The translations under genes were made by a program, and so were the position numbers. The notes beneath the pieces were generated by a model, which was not told where the DNA came from, did no database searches, and saw nothing but the letters and a program-made list of their open reading frames with translations. Shown here in pieces: positions 7,794-14,666 of a stretch of DNA of 14,666 bases. The stretch's first letter is position 1. Each line of letters begins with the position of its first letter. The stretch spans positions 1 to 14,666 of the forward strand of contig JAMOOS010000092.1 of assembly GCA_027065245.1 (NCBI GenBank), given 5' to 3'. This stretch comes from Desulfuromonadaceae bacterium (GTDB lineage Bacteria > Desulfobacterota > Desulfuromonadia > Desulfuromonadales > Desulfuromonadaceae).

Positions 7794-7826
7794 TGACCAG
7801 CTAACCGACGACGACAAAAGGCCGCT

Positions 7827-8609
7827 ATGCAGACAAACACCCTGTACTCCAGCCCGCAGTGGCAGGAAATTCTCCAGCACAACAACCTGAACACCTTTGC
7901 CGACTGGTGGCAACTGGAACTGGACGCCGTGGACGAAGGCAACACCGGTCGCGGCGGCTGGAGCAAAGTGGCCATCCACGCCCTTGAACTGCCTGACGGC
8001 GGCCAGCGCCGGGTAGTGATAAAACGGCAATGCAACTACCGCAGCCGCACTCTGCGCCACCTGCTGCGCGGCGTGGCAACGTTTGAAAAGGAGTACAATT
8101 TCATCCGTCTGTACCAGCAGTGCGGCGTCCCCGCCACCACGGCGGTATACTGCGCCACCCGCCAGGACAACGGCGATTTGCAGGCGATACTGGTAACCGA
8201 ATTCATGGATGAGCACCGGTCGCTGCTGGACATCATCGACGCCACCGACCAGGGCGCCACTCTGCCGCGCACCGAACGCGACGCCATTATCCGCTGCATG
8301 GCACGGCTGCTGCGGCGGCTGCACCAGCACCATATCGCCCACCGCTGCCTGTATCCCAAGCATATTTTCATCCCCACCGATCCAGACAACGGCCAGGCAC
8401 GCCTTATAGACTTGGAAAAATCACGCCGCATTCCATGGCGCAACAACTGTGCTATAAGCGACCTGGCCACTTTCGGTCGTCGGACACTGTGCATCAACAG
8501 CCGGGATATAGTAGTATTTTTACGTACCTACTGCGACTGTCCGCGCCTGGACAACAAAGCCAGGCGACTGTACGCCGCCATAACAAAACGGATAAGCGGC
8601 AAACGCTGA
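7827..8609 (+). CDS. InaA / LPS-core kinase-like protein (Kdo/WaaP kinase fold)
   Basis: A 260-residue soluble protein of the lipopolysaccharide kinase (WaaP/InaA) fold. Visible elements in order are GRGGWSKV (glycine-rich loop region), Lys66 in VVIKRQ (ATP-binding lysine), FEKEYNFI (helix-C glutamate), VTEFMDEHRSLLDII (hinge), RRLHQHHIAHRCLYPKHIFI (catalytic loop, about 160-182) and LIDLEKSRR with Asp195 in the metal-binding position. The catalytic-loop aspartate of the kinase HRD motif is replaced by Cys174 (HRC), which I recall as usual in the InaA subgroup. True kinase activity is therefore uncertain. In Pseudomonas-type LPS-core loci such proteins sit beside core phosphorylation genes, so a role in heptose phosphorylation or in supporting it is plausible. 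It is the first gene of the plus-strand run, with AAAAGG just before the ATG, and is followed by a 61-bp gap. Confidence 0.82.
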   Translation: MQTNTLYSSPQWQEILQHNNLNTFADWWQLELDAVDEGNTGRGGWSKVAIHALELPDGGQRRVVIKRQCNYRSRTLRHLLRGVATFEKEYNFIRLYQQCGVPATTAVYCATRQDNGDLQAILVTEFMDEHRSLLDIIDATDQGATLPRTERDAIIRCMARLLRRLHQHHIAHRCLYPKHIFIPTDPDNGQARLIDLEKSRRIPWRNNCAISDLATFGRRTLCINSRDIVVFLRTYCDCPRLDNKARRLYAAITKRISGKR

Positions 8610-8610
8610 A

Positions 8611-8669
8611 ATAACCAGACATTAGCCAATACGTTCGACCAGTATCTATAAATTTGGAGATAACCAGAC
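8611..8669 (+). repeat. Direct repeat ATAACCAGAC flanking the gap before the first carbamoyltransferase gene
   Basis: The 10-mer ATAACCAGAC occurs at 8611-8620 and again at 8660-8669, just after the inaA-like stop and just before the carbamoyltransferase start. The 39 bases between them contain no hairpin terminator. It may be chance, a protein site, or the trace of an insertion or deletion. Confidence 0.35.
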
Positions 8670-8670
8670 G

Positions 8671-10407
8671 ATGCCGACAGTGATTCTTGGCCTTTCCGGC
8701 GCCCTCACCCACGACCCTTCCGCTGCCTTGTATATCGACGGCAAGCTGGTGGCGGCAGCGGAGGAAGAACGCTTTATCCGTGATAAACACGCCAAAAACC
8801 GTATGCCGCTGGAAGCCACCCGCTTCTGCCTCGATTACGCCGGTATCGCCGCAAAAGATGTGGACGTGGTTGCTTTTCCCTACGCCGAAATCGGCCTTAA
8901 CCGCCCCGACCGCTGGCACTACGCCAAACGCCACTGGTACGCCCCCGACCGCGCCCTCACGGCAATTTTCAACGGCAACCGCCGCTACAAGCGCAATATC
9001 GCCAATGTACGCGCCATGCTGGCGCAGGTGGGTATCGACTGGGAGCGCATAGAATTTGTGCCGGTGGAGCATCATCTGGCCCACGCCAGCAGCGCCTACC
9101 ATCTAAGCGGCTTTGAAGGCAAGTGCGCCATCCTCGGCATCGACGGCAAGGGCGAATACGCCACCACCTTTTTCGGCTACGGCGAAAATGGCCGCATCCA
9201 CAAGATAAAAGAGTTCTACGACCCCGACTCCCTCGGTGGGCTGTACGGTGCCATGACCGAATATCTCGGCTTCGAAATGCTCGACGGCGAATTCAAGGTG
9301 ATGGGGATGGCCCCCTACGGCGATGCGGAAAAATACGATTTTTCCCGCCTGGCACGCTTTGAAAACGGCGAGCTCATCGTCAACACCAAACTGGTCAACA
9401 CCGTGGGCGTCCGCCGCTACAAAGAAGATGGCAAAGGCTACTACTTTAGCCCTGAACTGGTAAAATGGCTCGGCCCCAAACGGCAGGGCGACAGCGCCGA
9501 CGAACCGTATATCGACTACGCCGCCTGCATACAGCGCCTGTTTGAAAAGCTGTCGCTGGAGATGATCGACTACTATCTAAAAGATATCCTGCAGCAAAAC
9601 GGCAAGCTGTGTTTTGCCGGCGGCAGCGCCCTCAACGTCAAGCTCAACCAGTACATTCTCGATTTGCCCTACGTGGACGAGCTGTTTGTCCAGCCTGCCG
9701 CTTCCGATGCCGGTACCGCCATCGGTGCCGCCGCCTACGCCGCCCATCAGCGCGGCATCAAGGTGGAAAAACTGCATCACGTCTATCTGGGGCCGCAGTA
9801 CACGGTGGAGGAATGTATCGCCGCCTGCTCAAGCCACCAGCAGCAGCCGCAGTGGCGACGGCTGGAAAATGTCACCGTAGAGGTGGCAGAACTGCTGGCC
9901 GCCGGCAATCCGGTGGCGTGGTTTCAGGGGCGGATGGAATTCGGCCCGCGCGCTCTGGGCAACCGCAGCATTCTCGGCTGCCCCAGCGTAAAAGGGGTGG
10001 CGGACACCATCAACGCCCAGATAAAGTATCGCGAACGCTGGCGCCCCTTCTGTCCCAGCGTCCTCGACAGCGTAGCTGAAGACCTGCTGCAAACCAGTCA
10101 TCCGGCGCCCTACATGACCTTCACCTTCAAGGTCAACCAGGAATGGAACCGCCGTATCCCCGAGGTAATTCACGAAGACGGCACCTCGCGCGCCCAGGTG
10201 GTCAATCGCGCCACCAACCCGCGCTACTATGCCCTTATTGAGGAGATGGAGAAACTCACCGGCAACGCCGTGGTGCTGAACACTTCCCTCAACCGTCGCG
10301 GCGAGCCCATGGTGTGTTCCCCCACCGACGCCCTGAATATGTTTTTCGGCTCTGATCTGCAGTACCTGGTGATGGAAGATATACTGGTATGGAAAAATCA
10401 GCAATAG
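8671..10407 (+). CDS. Carbamoyltransferase, NodU/CmcH/TobZ family, WapO-like (first copy)
   Basis: A 578-residue enzyme expected to form carbamoyl-adenylate from carbamoyl phosphate and ATP and pass the carbamoyl group to a sugar hydroxyl. The N-terminal Kae1-like domain starts ILGLSGALTHDPSAALYIDG. It carries the metal-binding EHHLAH (His134, His138), Asp158 in GIDGKGE, and Asp346 in SDAGTAIGAA. The C-terminal YrdC-like domain has QGRMEFGPRALGNRS (419-433), FCPSVL and VLNTSLNRRGEPMVCSP. All family signatures are intact. It resembles, from memory, the carbamoyltransferase of the Pseudomonas LPS-core cluster that carbamoylates a core heptose, so inner-core carbamoylation is the best guess. The ATG is preceded by GGAG about 11 nt away. 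The gene overlaps the next GT2 gene by 19 bp. Confidence 0.93.
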   Translation: MPTVILGLSGALTHDPSAALYIDGKLVAAAEEERFIRDKHAKNRMPLEATRFCLDYAGIAAKDVDVVAFPYAEIGLNRPDRWHYAKRHWYAPDRALTAIFNGNRRYKRNIANVRAMLAQVGIDWERIEFVPVEHHLAHASSAYHLSGFEGKCAILGIDGKGEYATTFFGYGENGRIHKIKEFYDPDSLGGLYGAMTEYLGFEMLDGEFKVMGMAPYGDAEKYDFSRLARFENGELIVNTKLVNTVGVRRYKEDGKGYYFSPELVKWLGPKRQGDSADEPYIDYAACIQRLFEKLSLEMIDYYLKDILQQNGKLCFAGGSALNVKLNQYILDLPYVDELFVQPAASDAGTAIGAAAYAAHQRGIKVEKLHHVYLGPQYTVEECIAACSSHQQQPQWRRLENVTVEVAELLAAGNPVAWFQGRMEFGPRALGNRSILGCPSVKGVADTINAQIKYRERWRPFCPSVLDSVAEDLLQTSHPAPYMTFTFKVNQEWNRRIPEVIHEDGTSRAQVVNRATNPRYYALIEEMEKLTGNAVVLNTSLNRRGEPMVCSPTDALNMFFGSDLQYLVMEDILVWKNQQ

Positions 10408-11300
10408 CAGCGCCACCATTTTTCACCGTTGTCATACCGTGCTACAACTACGCACACGTACTGGAGCGAGCAGTAACCTCGGTACAACGGCAAGATTTTG
10501 ACGCCTGGGAGATTATTATCATCGACGACGGCTCCAGCGACAACAGCGCCGCTGTAGCTGCCAAGTGCGCCGCTACTGACCACCGTATCAGCACCATAAC
10601 CCAGCAAAACTCCGGCCCGGCGCGGGCGCGCAACCACGGCGTGGAACTGGCCCACGGTGAATACGTTATCTTTCTCGACGCCGACGATGAACTGGCCGAC
10701 ACCGCCATGACAGCAGCGGCACAAATACTTGGCAGCGATGCAACGATTGACTGCGTTGTCGGTGGACACGTAAATATCGACAGCAAGGGTCGATGCAAAA
10801 CTGTTTCTGGCTCAGCTCTGCCCGCCACAGGCGCGCAGCGGTTTATCGCGTATCTTGATAAGAAAATCCGCCTGTGCAACGGTGCCATGGCGATAAAGAG
10901 GCGTCTGTGCCAGCAACTGCCTTTTGACGAAGATATGCGCAACTGTGAGGATATCCCGTTTTTTGCCCATGTGCTGCTGCGTGGCAACTGTGTCGGGTTT
11001 AAGGAACCCATGGCACTGATACACAAGCACGCCGACAGCTTGCGCCACAACGATACCGCCGCCGCCGACAACCGCCTGCTGGCGACACAGCGGGTATTTG
11101 CCGACTGGCTGCCACCGCAATTGCTGCGCTGCAAAAACAAATATCTGGCCAAGGCGCATTTGTCGCTGTTCCGTACCATGTACCGAAACGGCGACAAAAT
11201 ACGAGCGCGGCGGCTGTACCACCGTGCCATCGCCATGTACCCACCCCACGTGTTCGATGGCGCCTACCTGTTCAAATATCTGCGAAGTTACCTGTTCTGA
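10389..11300 (+). CDS. GT2-family glycosyltransferase between the two carbamoyltransferase genes
   Basis: A 303-residue GT-A glycosyltransferase of ordinary GT2 length. FFTVVIPCYNYAHVLERAV opens the fold, IIIIDDGSSDNS (about 42-53) binds the nucleotide, NSGPARARNHG follows, and FLDADDE (95-101) holds the DXD metal site. Near residue 180 are FDEDMRNCEDIPFF, with the acidic pair expected for the catalytic base region. There are no clear membrane segments, so it probably works at the cytoplasmic face of the inner membrane. The ATG lies inside the end of the first carbamoyltransferase gene, with GGAAG upstream, so the pair is probably translated together. Being sandwiched between carbamoyltransferases suggests it adds the sugar that receives, or neighbours, a carbamoyl group; that is inference only. 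Confidence 0.88.
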   Translation: MEKSAIAAPPFFTVVIPCYNYAHVLERAVTSVQRQDFDAWEIIIIDDGSSDNSAAVAAKCAATDHRISTITQQNSGPARARNHGVELAHGEYVIFLDADDELADTAMTAAAQILGSDATIDCVVGGHVNIDSKGRCKTVSGSALPATGAQRFIAYLDKKIRLCNGAMAIKRRLCQQLPFDEDMRNCEDIPFFAHVLLRGNCVGFKEPMALIHKHADSLRHNDTAAADNRLLATQRVFADWLPPQLLRCKNKYLAKAHLSLFRTMYRNGDKIRARRLYHRAIAMYPPHVFDGAYLFKYLRSYLF

Positions 11301-11316
11301 TACGGCGCACGACGCC

Positions 11317-11322
11317 GGGGAG
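11317..11322 (+). promoter_or_regulatory. Ribosome binding site deciding the GTG start of the second carbamoyltransferase
   Basis: GGGGAG ends 9 nt before GTG 11332. The frame stays open far upstream (to 11098), but that stretch lies inside the GT2 gene. The ATG at 11341 is too far from this site. Confidence 0.65.
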
Positions 11323-11331
11323 TTTAACAAC

Positions 11332-13074
11332 GTGAAAATAATGGGCATACACGATGGTCACAGCGCCTCGGCGGCGCTGGTAATCGACGGCAAGGTAATC
11401 GCTGCCATACAAGAGGAGCGCCTTACTCGCGCCAAAAACCAGGGCGGATTCCCGCGCCTGGCCATTGAGGATATTTTGCGCCGTCACGGCATGAAGCATG
11501 CGGATATCGATTTGTGGGCGTTTTCTGGCGTGGAAACCAGCAATCTGGATTCGCGTGACAAAATCATGTCCACTTACGCCAAAATGGTACATGAGGACAA
11601 ATGGAAATGGCTGCGTCATCCGGAAAAACTGCTGCGCGGGGCTAAAAAAAAGGCCCACCGCAAACAGGAAAAAATTGCCGCCAGCCAACAGCGCCGCCGG
11701 GCAAACCTGCTCAGCGCCGGAGTAGCCGCTGAGCGAGTCAAGTTCATTGACCATCACTACTGTCATGCCGCCACCGCCTATTTCGGTCAAGCCAACCGCA
11801 ACGACGATATTCTGGTAATCACTTGCGACGGCGACGGCGATGATCTGTGCGCCAGTGTCAGCATCGGCAACAACAGTCAACTGCGGCGCATCGCCACCAC
11901 GCCACACACCGCCTCCGTAGCGGTCATCTACAGCTTGGTAACCTACCTTATGGGCTTTATCCCCCTTGAGCATGAATACAAGCTTATGGGAATGGCGCCC
12001 TATGCTTCCAAATCGCCACGAGTGCGTGAAATAGCCGACTATTTCTCCGCGCTGTTCCGCGTCAGCGCCGACGGTCTGTCGTGGGACACCAGCGACAAAT
12101 GCGCCAATACCTTCAAACTGGGACCGCAGTTGCAACAGTTTATGCAACTCAAACGCTTTGACGAGCTATGCGGTGGTCTGCAGCTATTTATTGAAGAGTT
12201 TATCATCGCCTGGGTCAAACGGCTGATCAAGCACAGCGGCATCCACCGTTTGGCACTGGCCGGTGGACTGTTTATGAATGTTAAACTCAACAAACTCATC
12301 ATGGAGCTGGACGAGGTAGATTCGTTGTTTATCTTCCCCTCGTGCAGCGACGAGAGTAACAGCATCGGTGCCGCGTGGGCAGCCGCCGTAGACCAGGCCG
12401 CCACCACAGAGATAGCCCCCATAGCGCAGTTTTACCTTGGTGGCAGTTTTGATGACGACACCGCCAGAGCCGCCATAGATAACTACCCACTCAAGAAAAA
12501 GATTAAAGTTACCCATTACGACGATATAGAACTACGCTGCGCCGAGCTGATCTGCTCCGGCGAAGTGGTGGCGCGCTGCAAAGGCGATATGGAATTCGGT
12601 GCCCGCGCCCTGGGCAACCGCTCCATCCTTGCCAATCCAGACAACTGGAAGGCGGTGCGCACCATTAACGAAATGATCAAGATGCGCGATTTCTGGATGC
12701 CGTTCGCGCCGTCTATGCTGGCGGAGGACGCCGACAAGTATCTCGTTAATCCGAAACAGATTGACGCACCATATATGATTCTGGCCTTTGAAAGCAAAAA
12801 AGAGAAGTTGGATAATATTATCGCCGCCACCCACCCCTACGACGAAAGTTGCCGGCCGCAAATGGTGAAAAAAGAGTGGAATCCAGACTACCACCGCCTC
12901 ATAAGCTATGTAAAAGAACGCAGCGGCGAAGGGGTAGTGCTCAACACCTCGTTTAACCTGCACGGCCTGCCGGTGGTGTACAGCCCCGATGACGCTCTGC
13001 TGGTATTCGACCAGTCGGGCCTGAAATATCTGGCGCTGGGCAACCTGCTCATCGAAGAAGTAACCGCCGGATAA
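11332..13074 (+). CDS. Carbamoyltransferase, NodU/CmcH family (second, divergent copy)
   Basis: A 580-residue carbamoyltransferase starting at a GTG with a strong ribosome site. The mature start reads VKIMGIHDGHSASAALVIDGKV and continues IQEERLTRAKNQGGFP. The Kae1-like domain has DHHYCHAATAYF (His141, His145), CDGDGDD (Asp166) and SDESNSIGAA (Asp340). The C-terminal domain has KGDMEFGARALGNRSIL (417-433), MPFAPSML and VLNTSFNLHGLPVVYSP. Against the first copy, the segment QGR-MEFG-PRALGNR has become KGD-MEFG-ARALGNR: an Arg in a highly conserved strand is Asp here and a Pro is Ala. Similarity to the first copy is moderate, so this is an old paralogue or separate acquisition, not a recent duplication. 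It probably carbamoylates a different sugar or position. It follows the GT2 gene by 31 bp and precedes mig-14 by 5 bp. Confidence 0.92.
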   Translation: MKIMGIHDGHSASAALVIDGKVIAAIQEERLTRAKNQGGFPRLAIEDILRRHGMKHADIDLWAFSGVETSNLDSRDKIMSTYAKMVHEDKWKWLRHPEKLLRGAKKKAHRKQEKIAASQQRRRANLLSAGVAAERVKFIDHHYCHAATAYFGQANRNDDILVITCDGDGDDLCASVSIGNNSQLRRIATTPHTASVAVIYSLVTYLMGFIPLEHEYKLMGMAPYASKSPRVREIADYFSALFRVSADGLSWDTSDKCANTFKLGPQLQQFMQLKRFDELCGGLQLFIEEFIIAWVKRLIKHSGIHRLALAGGLFMNVKLNKLIMELDEVDSLFIFPSCSDESNSIGAAWAAAVDQAATTEIAPIAQFYLGGSFDDDTARAAIDNYPLKKKIKVTHYDDIELRCAELICSGEVVARCKGDMEFGARALGNRSILANPDNWKAVRTINEMIKMRDFWMPFAPSMLAEDADKYLVNPKQIDAPYMILAFESKKEKLDNIIAATHPYDESCRPQMVKKEWNPDYHRLISYVKERSGEGVVLNTSFNLHGLPVVYSPDDALLVFDQSGLKYLALGNLLIEEVTAG

Positions 13075-13079
13075 TCCCC

Positions 13080-13988
13080 ATGCCTGTGCTATCTCTGTTC
13101 AAGCGCCGCCCCGCCTGTTGGCAGGCGGGCACTGCCGCCGATTACCGCGCCGCCTACCACCGTTTTGGTGGCAGCGTTATCACCCATCCGGATATGATAG
13201 CCGCGTTGGAGCGGTTGTGTGCCATCGAGGTGGATTACCGGCTGTTCTGCCCCAATGGCAAGCTGCTGGGCGCCGTGGCGCTGTGGGAGGATAAATATCT
13301 GGTGGGCGACAAACGACTGCTGAAAAAACGCCGCAAGCGCGACCGGGTGGATAGCGGCAACGCCGAGGTAATTCTCCCCTTTGACCGAACGGCACAGACC
13401 GATATCGGCTGGCTTGGGGCCCGTTTCATCTCAGAGCTGCATTGCGACCAGTTTACCAATCTGCGCCGTCAGGAGGAAACTCTTAGTCTGGCGCGACCGT
13501 TCCCGGACGGATTTTCACGCAAGTTCCGCTATAACCGCCGCCGCGAGCTGCGCCTGTTTGAGCAGGACGGTGGCACGGTTATCAGCTTCGACCAGCTCGA
13601 CGATGCTGCCATTGCCGAACACTACATCGGCCTGTTCCACAAGCGCTGGGGCAAAAAACCCAAGGGTTACGAGCTTCTGCATCAGTTTATCCCCGCAGTG
13701 AGATCGCTGCTCAAAGGGCATCTGCTACTGATGAATGATCGTCCGGTGGCGATACAACTGGTTTATCTGGCCAAAACATGTCGCGGCGTATCGGCGGAAT
13801 ATGTCAACGGCGGTGTCGACCCGGCCTTTAGCCATTACAGCCCCGGCAGCATCCTCTCCTATCTCAATCTGGAAATGGCGACAGCCACGGCGGCGGCCGA
13901 CCAACTGCCGCTGCGCTATTCCTTTGGCATAACCGACAAAGAATACAAGGACACCTGGTGCGCGCCGCATCCGGTGTACCGGTGTTGA
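13080..13988 (+). CDS. mig-14: Mig-14 family protein (GNAT/FemX-like fold)
   Basis: A 302-residue protein matching Mig-14 of Salmonella and Pseudomonas in length and signatures: WQAGTAADYRAAYHRFGGSV near the start, GNAEVILPF (93-101), FSRKFRYNRRREL (145-157), EYVNGGVDP, YSPGSILSYLN (253-263), RYSFGITDKEYKDTWC (279-294) and a VYRC end. Mig-14 is associated with survival in macrophages and resistance to antimicrobial peptides and is reported at the inner membrane; its reaction is not settled. The fold is related to GNAT and FemABX acyltransferases, which supports an acyl or aminoacyl transfer role. There is no obvious ribosome site in the 5-bp gap, so translation is probably coupled to the gene before. 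It ends one base before the start of the PIG-L deacetylase gene, an adjacency I also recall from Pseudomonas LPS-core loci. Confidence 0.92.
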   Translation: MPVLSLFKRRPACWQAGTAADYRAAYHRFGGSVITHPDMIAALERLCAIEVDYRLFCPNGKLLGAVALWEDKYLVGDKRLLKKRRKRDRVDSGNAEVILPFDRTAQTDIGWLGARFISELHCDQFTNLRRQEETLSLARPFPDGFSRKFRYNRRRELRLFEQDGGTVISFDQLDDAAIAEHYIGLFHKRWGKKPKGYELLHQFIPAVRSLLKGHLLLMNDRPVAIQLVYLAKTCRGVSAEYVNGGVDPAFSHYSPGSILSYLNLEMATATAAADQLPLRYSFGITDKEYKDTWCAPHPVYRC

Positions 13989-13989
13989 T

Positions 13990-14666
13990 ATGAGCTCACC
14001 GATATCTGCCAGTTACCTTAAACAGCAGAAACGCCGCCACACGATGCTGGCCGTTGCCGCCGCGCTGCTGGTGGCGGTCACAATCATCAGTGGCTACCCG
14101 CTCCCGGCACTGATGCTGGCGCTGGCCGCCTATCTGGGCTACGAGCTGCTGCTAAGCGATCATCTGTTCTATCCGCCCCGCTGCGACTACCGTTACAATC
14201 TGGACAATGCCAAGCGCGGCAGCGCCAGAATAGATAACGGTCAGCTGCTCCTGGCGCAGCCACTGGACAATGACTGCACGGCGCTGGCAGAGCTGCAAAT
14301 AAGCGCCACGGCGGGCGGCTTCATTTTTGACCCGTATATTGAAATCGGCTCCGGCACCACAACGCAACGGCAGTATTTTGAACGCGGTGTTGGCGGCAGG
14401 CGCTATCTAAATATCAGCCATCTCCCGGCAGCGGAGCGTATCAGCCTGAAACCGCGCCATTGTCGTATTCCAGATGGCGAAATCACCCTGTACCGCTGGC
14501 ACAATCCGGCTCTGGAGGAGAAAAAAATCCTCATCCTTGTCCCCCACGCCGACGACGCCGAGATTGCCGCCTTTGCCCTGTACCGGCGCCACGACTGCTT
14601 TATCGCCACCGTCAGCGCCGGTGAGGTGGAAGCCGACCATTACCTCCCCCTGTGTGGCGACGCTGC
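13990..14666 (+). CDS. dnpA: Membrane-anchored PIG-L family de-N-acetylase, DnpA-like (3' end cut by window edge)
   Basis: The first 225 residues are visible. A basic N-terminus (KQQKRRH) is followed by two hydrophobic stretches between about residues 19 and 53, giving an inner-membrane anchor. A roughly 100-residue region of unknown fold comes next, then ILILVPHADDAEIAAFALY with PHADDAE at 185-191. That is the PIG-L zinc-binding signature (PHPDDE-like) of enzymes that remove the acetyl group from GlcNAc-type residues. DnpA of Pseudomonas, next to mig-14 in its LPS-core cluster and linked to antibiotic tolerance, has this same layout as I recall it. The ATG at 13990 follows the mig-14 stop by one base, with only a weak site (GGTG) before it. 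The substrate is most likely a lipid-linked or core HexNAc. Confidence 0.88.
   Translation, partial: MSSPISASYLKQQKRRHTMLAVAAALLVAVTIISGYPLPALMLALAAYLGYELLLSDHLFYPPRCDYRYNLDNAKRGSARIDNGQLLLAQPLDNDCTALAELQISATAGGFIFDPYIEIGSGTTTQRQYFERGVGGRRYLNISHLPAAERISLKPRHCRIPDGEITLYRWHNPALEEKKILILVPHADDAEIAAFALYRRHDCFIATVSAGEVEADHYLPLCGDA

Larger units (their letters stand above)
7572..7826. promoter_or_regulatory. Divergent control region between hldE and the inaA-like gene
   Basis: This is the only sizeable noncoding stretch in the window and must hold promoters for both gene runs. The left part has the TATAAT element and leader hairpin for hldE. The right part is AT-richer around 7700-7770 and has a weak plus-strand candidate, TTGCCG (7731-7736), with TAAACA (7755-7760) 18 bp on. 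A 6-bp inverted repeat, CGCGTG ... CACGCG (7774-7793, loop 8), lies between that candidate and the plus-strand start and could be an operator or leader stem. The inaA-like ATG is preceded by AAAAGG. I see no tRNA, small RNA or convincing small gene here. Confidence 0.6.

Noticed and set aside
7770..8363. Open frame on the minus strand across the inaA-like gene
   Set aside because: The opposite strand carries a recognisable InaA-family protein with kinase-fold motifs; this frame has none and runs into the control region.
8647..8652. TATAAA as an internal promoter for the first carbamoyltransferase
   Set aside because: It is only 18 bp before the ATG, so a transcript from it would lose the GGAG ribosome site, and there is no good -35 box.
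11098..11331. A 78-codon N-terminal extension of the second carbamoyltransferase
   Set aside because: It lies within the GT2 gene in another frame, is Cys/Thr/Pro-rich with no family similarity, and the GTG at 11332 has a strong ribosome site and gives the expected family N-terminus.
1..14666. CRISPR arrays, insertion sequences, tRNA or rRNA genes
   Set aside because: I saw no regularly spaced repeats, transposase motifs, terminal inverted repeats around genes, or cloverleaf-like sequence on either strand.

Overview
This window (about 55-60% G+C by eye, no RNA genes or mobile elements seen) looks like a lipopolysaccharide core / O-antigen locus of a gammaproteobacterium. The strongest pointers are hldE (ADP-heptose synthesis), an InaA-type LPS-kinase-fold protein, a Mig-14 family protein and a DnpA-like PIG-L de-N-acetylase. 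From memory, Pseudomonas has a comparable hldE ... dnpA / mig-14 / carbamoyltransferase neighbourhood in its LPS-core region. The host genus cannot be named from the sequence.

Layout: two tightly packed, divergently transcribed gene runs share one 255-bp control region (about 7572-7826). The minus-strand run reads leftward from there: hldE, a Wzx-type flippase, a SAM methyltransferase, a GT2 glycosyltransferase, a GT4 glycosyltransferase, a CapE/FnlA-type UDP-GlcNAc 4,6-dehydratase/5-epimerase, and an RmlD-like reductase cut by the left edge. The plus-strand run reads rightward: an InaA-like protein, a carbamoyltransferase, a GT2 glycosyltransferase, a second and divergent carbamoyltransferase, mig-14, and a membrane-anchored PIG-L deacetylase cut by the right edge. 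Most junctions overlap or leave under 35 bp, so each run is probably one operon.

How they fit together: the left run makes a 6-deoxy-L-HexNAc nucleotide (CapE-like plus RmlD-like, suggesting UDP-L-RhaNAc or UDP-L-QuiNAc), adds sugars (GT4, GT2), possibly methylates, and flips the lipid-linked unit (Wzx). HldE supplies the heptose precursor for the inner core. The right run looks like a decoration module: O-carbamoylation (two enzymes), one more sugar, removal of an N-acetyl group (PIG-L), and a GNAT/FemX-like protein (Mig-14) that could act on the freed amine. No polymerase (wzy), ligase (waaL) or chain-length regulator is visible, so the assembly system is incomplete within the window.

The points most worth follow-up are the paired and diverged carbamoyltransferases around a GT2 gene, the Mig-14/deacetylase pair as a possible N-deacetylation and N-acylation couple, the RmlD-type reductase next to a CapE-type dehydratase, and a promoter followed by a hairpin and T-run ahead of hldE.
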